From Paracoccaceae bacterium (GTDB taxonomy: Bacteria > Pseudomonadota > Alphaproteobacteria > Rhodobacterales > Rhodobacteraceae): a stretch of 45,301 nt of DNA. The notes beneath the pieces are model-generated. The model did no database searches. It worked only from the letters and a program-made list of their open reading frames with translations, and was not told the origin of the DNA. The DNA lies in assembly GCA_029862205.1 (NCBI GenBank), contig JAOTXT010000032.1, forward strand, positions 1-45,301, given 5' to 3'. Position numbers and translations under genes: made by a program. Positions 42,575 through 45,301 of the stretch are shown here, one piece after another. Positions within the stretch are counted from its first letter, which is position 1. Every line of letters starts with the position of its first letter.

Positions 42575-43351
42575 ATGAGACATCTTGCGACCGCGGCCGT
42601 TGTCGCGATGGGCCTTTTGGCCAGTGGCGCCGCGCAGGCGCAGTCGGCGCTGAGCGACATCCTGAATTCCGGTGCTCTGAAGGTCGGCACCACCGGCGAC
42701 TGGAACCCGATGACCATGAAGGATCCGGCCAGCAACACCTATACCGGCTACGACATCGACGTGATGACGGCGTTGGCCGAGGACCTGGGCGTCGAGGTCG
42801 AGTTCGTGCCGACCGACTGGAAGACCCTGGTCAACGGCGTCGTGGCGGGGAAATACCACATCACCGGCTCGGCCTCGGTTGCACCCAAGCGCGCCAAGGT
42901 GGCGGGCTATTCCGCCAGCTACTTCTCACTCGCGACCGTGCCGCTAACGCTGAAAGAAAACGCGGACCGGTTCAAGGACTGGGACGATTTGGACAAGTCG
43001 AACGTGACCGTGGCCGCGACGCTGGGCACGACCCAGGAACAGCAGGTCAAGCGCTTCTTCCCGAATGCGGAGCACAAGATCGTCGAGGCCCCGGCACGGG
43101 ACTTCCAGGAAGTGCTGGCCGGACGGGCGCATGCGCATATCACCTCGAACGTCGAAGCCTTCAAGCTGGTGGCGAAGTATCCGCAGATGATGATCGTGCC
43201 GGTCAGCGAGCCGCGGGCCCGCACTCCGATCGCCATGCTGATGCCCCAGGGCGACCAGGTTTGGATCAACTACGTCAACACCTGGATCGCGCTGAAGCAG
43301 GAGCGCGGCTTCTTCGACGAGTTGGGCCGGAAATGGCAGCTCTCGAACTGA
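42575..43351 (+). CDS. PAAT-family ABC transporter substrate-binding protein
   Basis: 258 residues. Signal peptide MRHLATAAVVAMGLLASGAA with cleavage near AQAQ (residue about 22), then the SBP_bac_3 fold: LKVGTTGDWNPMTMKD, YTGYDIDVMTALAEDLG and VTVAATLGTTQEQQVKRFF. ATG at 42575 has GGGAGGA 6 nt before it. It supplies the PAAT permease and ATPase encoded divergently. Asp in the TGYDIDV motif is the usual amino-group ligand, so the substrate likely carries an amine. Confidence 0.9.
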   Translation: MRHLATAAVVAMGLLASGAAQAQSALSDILNSGALKVGTTGDWNPMTMKDPASNTYTGYDIDVMTALAEDLGVEVEFVPTDWKTLVNGVVAGKYHITGSASVAPKRAKVAGYSASYFSLATVPLTLKENADRFKDWDDLDKSNVTVAATLGTTQEQQVKRFFPNAEHKIVEAPARDFQEVLAGRAHAHITSNVEAFKLVAKYPQMMIVPVSEPRARTPIAMLMPQGDQVWINYVNTWIALKQERGFFDELGRKWQLSN

Positions 43352-43356
43352 GCTAA

Positions 43357-43380
43357 CGCGCGCCCTCCTCGCGGCGCGCG
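43357..43380 (+). other. Hairpin after the binding-protein stop
   Basis: Perfect 8-bp stem CGCGCGCC/GGCGCGCG with an 8-nt loop, 5 bp downstream of the stop and 10 bp before the next ATG. Same layout as the hairpins near the two liv binding-protein genes. Confidence 0.5.
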
Positions 43381-43390
43381 CGCCCGCCCG

Positions 43391-44029
43391 ATGCTCGAGA
43401 CCTACGCCATTCCGGTCAGTCTTTATTGCGCCAAGCTGCGGATTGTGCTGCGCGCGAAGGGGCTGGAATGGCGCGAGATCCCGCCGACGGGCGGCTACGG
43501 GTCGGACGAATACAAGGCGATCGTGCCTTCGGGCAACCTGCCGGCGCTGCGCGACGGCGGCCTGTTGATCTGCGATTCCGAGGCGATCGCCGAGTATCTG
43601 AACGATATTCGTCCCGAGCCGCCGATGCTCTCGCACGATCCGGCGGCCCGGGCGCTCGAGCGCGATCGCGGCCGGTTCCACGACACACGGCTCGAACCGG
43701 AGGTTCGGAGGCTATTCCCCTATCTGCCAGGACGAACCGAGCCCGAGCCCGGATTCCTGGCTGCGCAGGCGAGGGCGATCCAGGCGCGGCTCGATCAGTT
43801 GGCGCGCTTTCTGGCCCTGGCACCGGAGGCTGGGGATAGGTTGTCGCTCGGCGATTGCGGGTATCCGGTCACCCTTGCTTGGCTAGACGAGTTGACACCC
43901 CGCATGGAGCTCGGCCTGTCGCTGCCCGGCCCGGTCGCGCGCTATCGCGATAGGGTCGCCGCACAACCGGCCGTGGCGGCCGAACTTGGCGACTACGGCC
44001 CGAAGCTCGCCGCCTTCCTGGACGGTTGA
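43391..44029 (+). CDS. Glutathione S-transferase-like protein
   Basis: 212 residues. Thioredoxin-fold N-terminus with the active-site region SLYCAKLRIVLRAKGLEWREIPP and the conserved cis-Pro/Ser GSH site PSGNLPALRDGGLLICDSEAIAEYL, followed by a helical C-terminal domain. Pattern near Ser/Cys and the DSEAIAEYL motif suggests zeta-like or related GSTs; a maleylpyruvate-type isomerase is possible. It sits in an operon with the binding protein and the amidohydrolase. Substrate is not deducible. Confidence 0.85.
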   Translation: MLETYAIPVSLYCAKLRIVLRAKGLEWREIPPTGGYGSDEYKAIVPSGNLPALRDGGLLICDSEAIAEYLNDIRPEPPMLSHDPAARALERDRGRFHDTRLEPEVRRLFPYLPGRTEPEPGFLAAQARAIQARLDQLARFLALAPEAGDRLSLGDCGYPVTLAWLDELTPRMELGLSLPGPVARYRDRVAAQPAVAAELGDYGPKLAAFLDG

Positions 44030-44032
44030 GCG

Positions 44033-44779
44033 ATGCGCCTCGATCTTTGCACCTGGCAGGAGGTCGATGCCTATCTCGAGCGATCCAGCGGCATCATCAT
44101 ACCCGTCGGATCAACCGAACAGCACGGCCCGATGGGCCTGATCGGCACCGATGCGTTCTGCGCCCAGGCGGTCGCCGAGGCGGCGGCCGACCGGGCGCAT
44201 GCGCTCGTGGCGCCGACCCTGGCGCTGACGCCCGCGCCCTTCAATATGGCCTTTCCCGGAACCATCTCGATCTCACCGGATCTATTCGCGGCGTTGGTGC
44301 GCGAAGTCGTCGAGGGCCTGACCCGGCAGGGGTTCCGTCACCTCTATTTTCTGAACGCTCACGGCGCCAACATCGCGCCGCTGCGCGACGCCGCGGGGGA
44401 TGCACCTGGCGTCGCGATCCGAAGCTGGTGGGATTTCGACAAGGTGAACGACCTGCGCCGCAAGCATTTCGGCGATTGGGAGGGTTTGCACGCGACCCCT
44501 TCCGAGATCGCGATCACACAGGCCACCCACCGCACCGTGCCGCCGGGCGATGCCGCCGAACCACCGCGCCAGCTCTCAACCGACTTCATCCGCGAGAGAG
44601 CCGGGGATCGCCATGGCCCGCCGGACGAACATCGGCGCGATTTCCCGGACGGACGCGTCGGCGCCCATTCCGCCCTGGCGACCCCCGAGATCGGCCGCGA
44701 GATGCTGGCCACCGCTGCCCGCGCGGTCGCGGACGATTATCTGGCATTCTGCAGCGGCGGCGACCCGGCTGTGGACTAG
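44033..44779 (+). CDS. Creatininase-family amidohydrolase
   Basis: 248 residues. Metal ligands: Glu and His of IIIPVGSTEQHGP, the Asp in LIGTDAFC, and the His of FLNAHGANIAPL. TPSEIA supplies the remaining Glu. Family members hydrolyse cyclic or linear amides (creatinine, formamides, mycofactocin precursors). Begins 3 bp after the GST stop; TAG stop lies inside the palindromic repeat at 44776. Substrate: presumably an amide formed from the compound imported by the adjacent PAAT transporter. Confidence 0.88.
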   Translation: MRLDLCTWQEVDAYLERSSGIIIPVGSTEQHGPMGLIGTDAFCAQAVAEAAADRAHALVAPTLALTPAPFNMAFPGTISISPDLFAALVREVVEGLTRQGFRHLYFLNAHGANIAPLRDAAGDAPGVAIRSWWDFDKVNDLRRKHFGDWEGLHATPSEIAITQATHRTVPPGDAAEPPRQLSTDFIRERAGDRHGPPDEHRRDFPDGRVGAHSALATPEIGREMLATAARAVADDYLAFCSGGDPAVD

Positions 44780-44891
44780 AGCAAAACCGTTTCAGACTGA
44801 ATCAGTCTGAAAAAGGATTTTGGTCCAGATTCAGATGCTTGAGCAAAATCCTAGGATCAGACTGTTTCAGTCTGATCCGGTTTTGCTCTAG
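44776..44891. repeat. Cloverleaf-like palindromic repeat
   Basis: 116 bp with perfect 14-bp outer arms CTAGAGCAAAACCG (44776-44789) and CGGTTTTGCTCTAG (44878-44891). Inside are three hairpins: TTTCAGACTGA/TCAGTCTGAAA (44790-44812), AGGATTTTG/CAAAATCCT (44814-44852) and GGATCAGACTG/CAGTCTGATCC (44854-44878). The first and third share the CAGACTG core, so the element looks composite. It overlaps the creatininase stop codon (TAG at 44777-44779). No transposase is attached; it resembles a non-autonomous MITE or a REP-type element. Confidence 0.75.
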
Positions 44892-45301
44892 CCGGTCGAT
44901 CATTGAACGGGTCTACAGGTCGCACTCGACCGAGATTTTGCCCCTCAACAACATAGCCGGACCGGGCGATCTGGCATCGCCGTTGGATCGGGCATCGAGC
45001 TTGGGCGAAAGCCTGCCAAACAACTTTCCGACGCCTGTCTTTCTGCCCTCACTGCAGGTCAAGATTAGTCGACATACCCCTTGCCCGCCCACAAACACAG
45101 CGATATGCAAACGGCACGCGGGTATGGTGAAAAGGTATCACGAAAGCTTCCCAATCTGATTGTTTAACTTTCTTTGAGTTGCAGGGGCTTGCTAAGAGTT
45201 TCATTTCATTCGATAATCAATTGCACTGAGCTGCATCCAGTAGCATGCAATATCGTACCATTACCTGCAAAATACCGACAATGTCCAAGCTTACTGAGAC
45301 C
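44892..45301. other. AT-richer gene-less tail of the window
   Basis: 410 bp after the palindrome. ORFs on both strands (for instance 44913-45110 minus) are short and not protein-like. The base composition drops visibly after about 45110 (TTTAACTTTCTTTGAGTTG and later). It may be a promoter or the edge of foreign DNA; no repeat, tRNA or integrase signature is seen. Confidence 0.45.

Noticed and set aside
44913..45110. 65-residue minus ORF after the cloverleaf
   Set aside because: Short, with no recognisable domain and no good ribosome-binding site.

Overview
The window is one GC-rich, gene-dense chromosomal segment of an alphaproteobacterium. A Rhodobacterales (Roseobacter-type) or closely related marine or soil lineage fits best. 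The grounds are the GC-rich codon use, several periplasmic-binding-protein ABC transporters, tandem FAD/GcvT-type methylamine oxidases, a DinB polymerase with an alphaproteobacterial-style zinc-ribbon leader, and REP-like GC hairpins. The genus cannot be fixed from the sequence alone. No prophage, transposase, CRISPR array or rRNA is visible.

Layout. 1-3.6 kb: the end of a branched-chain-amino-acid-type (HAAT) ABC operon, livM (partial)-livG-livF-livK, closed by an intrinsic terminator. 3.6-7.9 kb: a small membrane protein, two tandem Lin0512-family genes, tRNA-Val(GAC), an N-formylglutamate-amidohydrolase-like gene, a probable small RNA with its own promoter and terminator, and dinB, whose zinc-ribbon leader is cut off by an in-frame TGA. 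8.0-14.9 kb: an SnoaL-like gene, then a four-gene fumarate reductase/succinate dehydrogenase-like complex (order B-C-D-A) whose flavoprotein has Cys where the flavin-linking His normally sits, then a two-subunit class I fumarase/tartrate dehydratase and a serine hydrolase. REP-like hairpins lie between them. 14.9-19.5 kb: a minus-strand three-gene operon (TelA-like, DUF6384 and coiled-coil proteins) facing away from a Kbp/LysM potassium-sensor gene, plus a dodecin.

19.5-28.0 kb: a class III aminotransferase, two adjacent roughly 800-residue DAO/GcvT oxidases, a sulfotransferase-like gene and an MttB-superfamily methyltransferase without pyrrolysine. Together they look like a demethylation pathway for a methylated amine that delivers one-carbon units to folate. 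28.3-30.5 kb: a two-gene operon of a PatB/MalY-type C-S lyase and an aspartoacylase-family deacylase, which could act in sequence on an N-acetyl-cysteine S-conjugate. 31.0-36.3 kb: a complete second HAAT operon (SBP, LivH, LivM, LivG, LivF), whose LivH carries an unusual N-terminal membrane extension. 36.3-37.1 kb: a DUF1194 (VWA-like) secreted protein whose 3' end overlaps the next gene antisense.

37.0-44.8 kb: two divergent transcription units. The minus-strand unit encodes a polar-amino-acid ABC ATPase and permease, an AhpD-like protein, an Fe(II)/2-oxoglutarate-type oxygenase, an M29/NicX-like metalloprotein and a DAO-family oxidase. The plus-strand unit encodes the matching binding protein, a glutathione-S-transferase-like protein and a creatininase-family amidohydrolase. 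This reads as an undescribed uptake-and-catabolism module for a small nitrogenous, possibly cyclic, compound. The window ends in a cloverleaf-like palindromic repeat and about 400 bp of AT-richer DNA with no recognisable gene.
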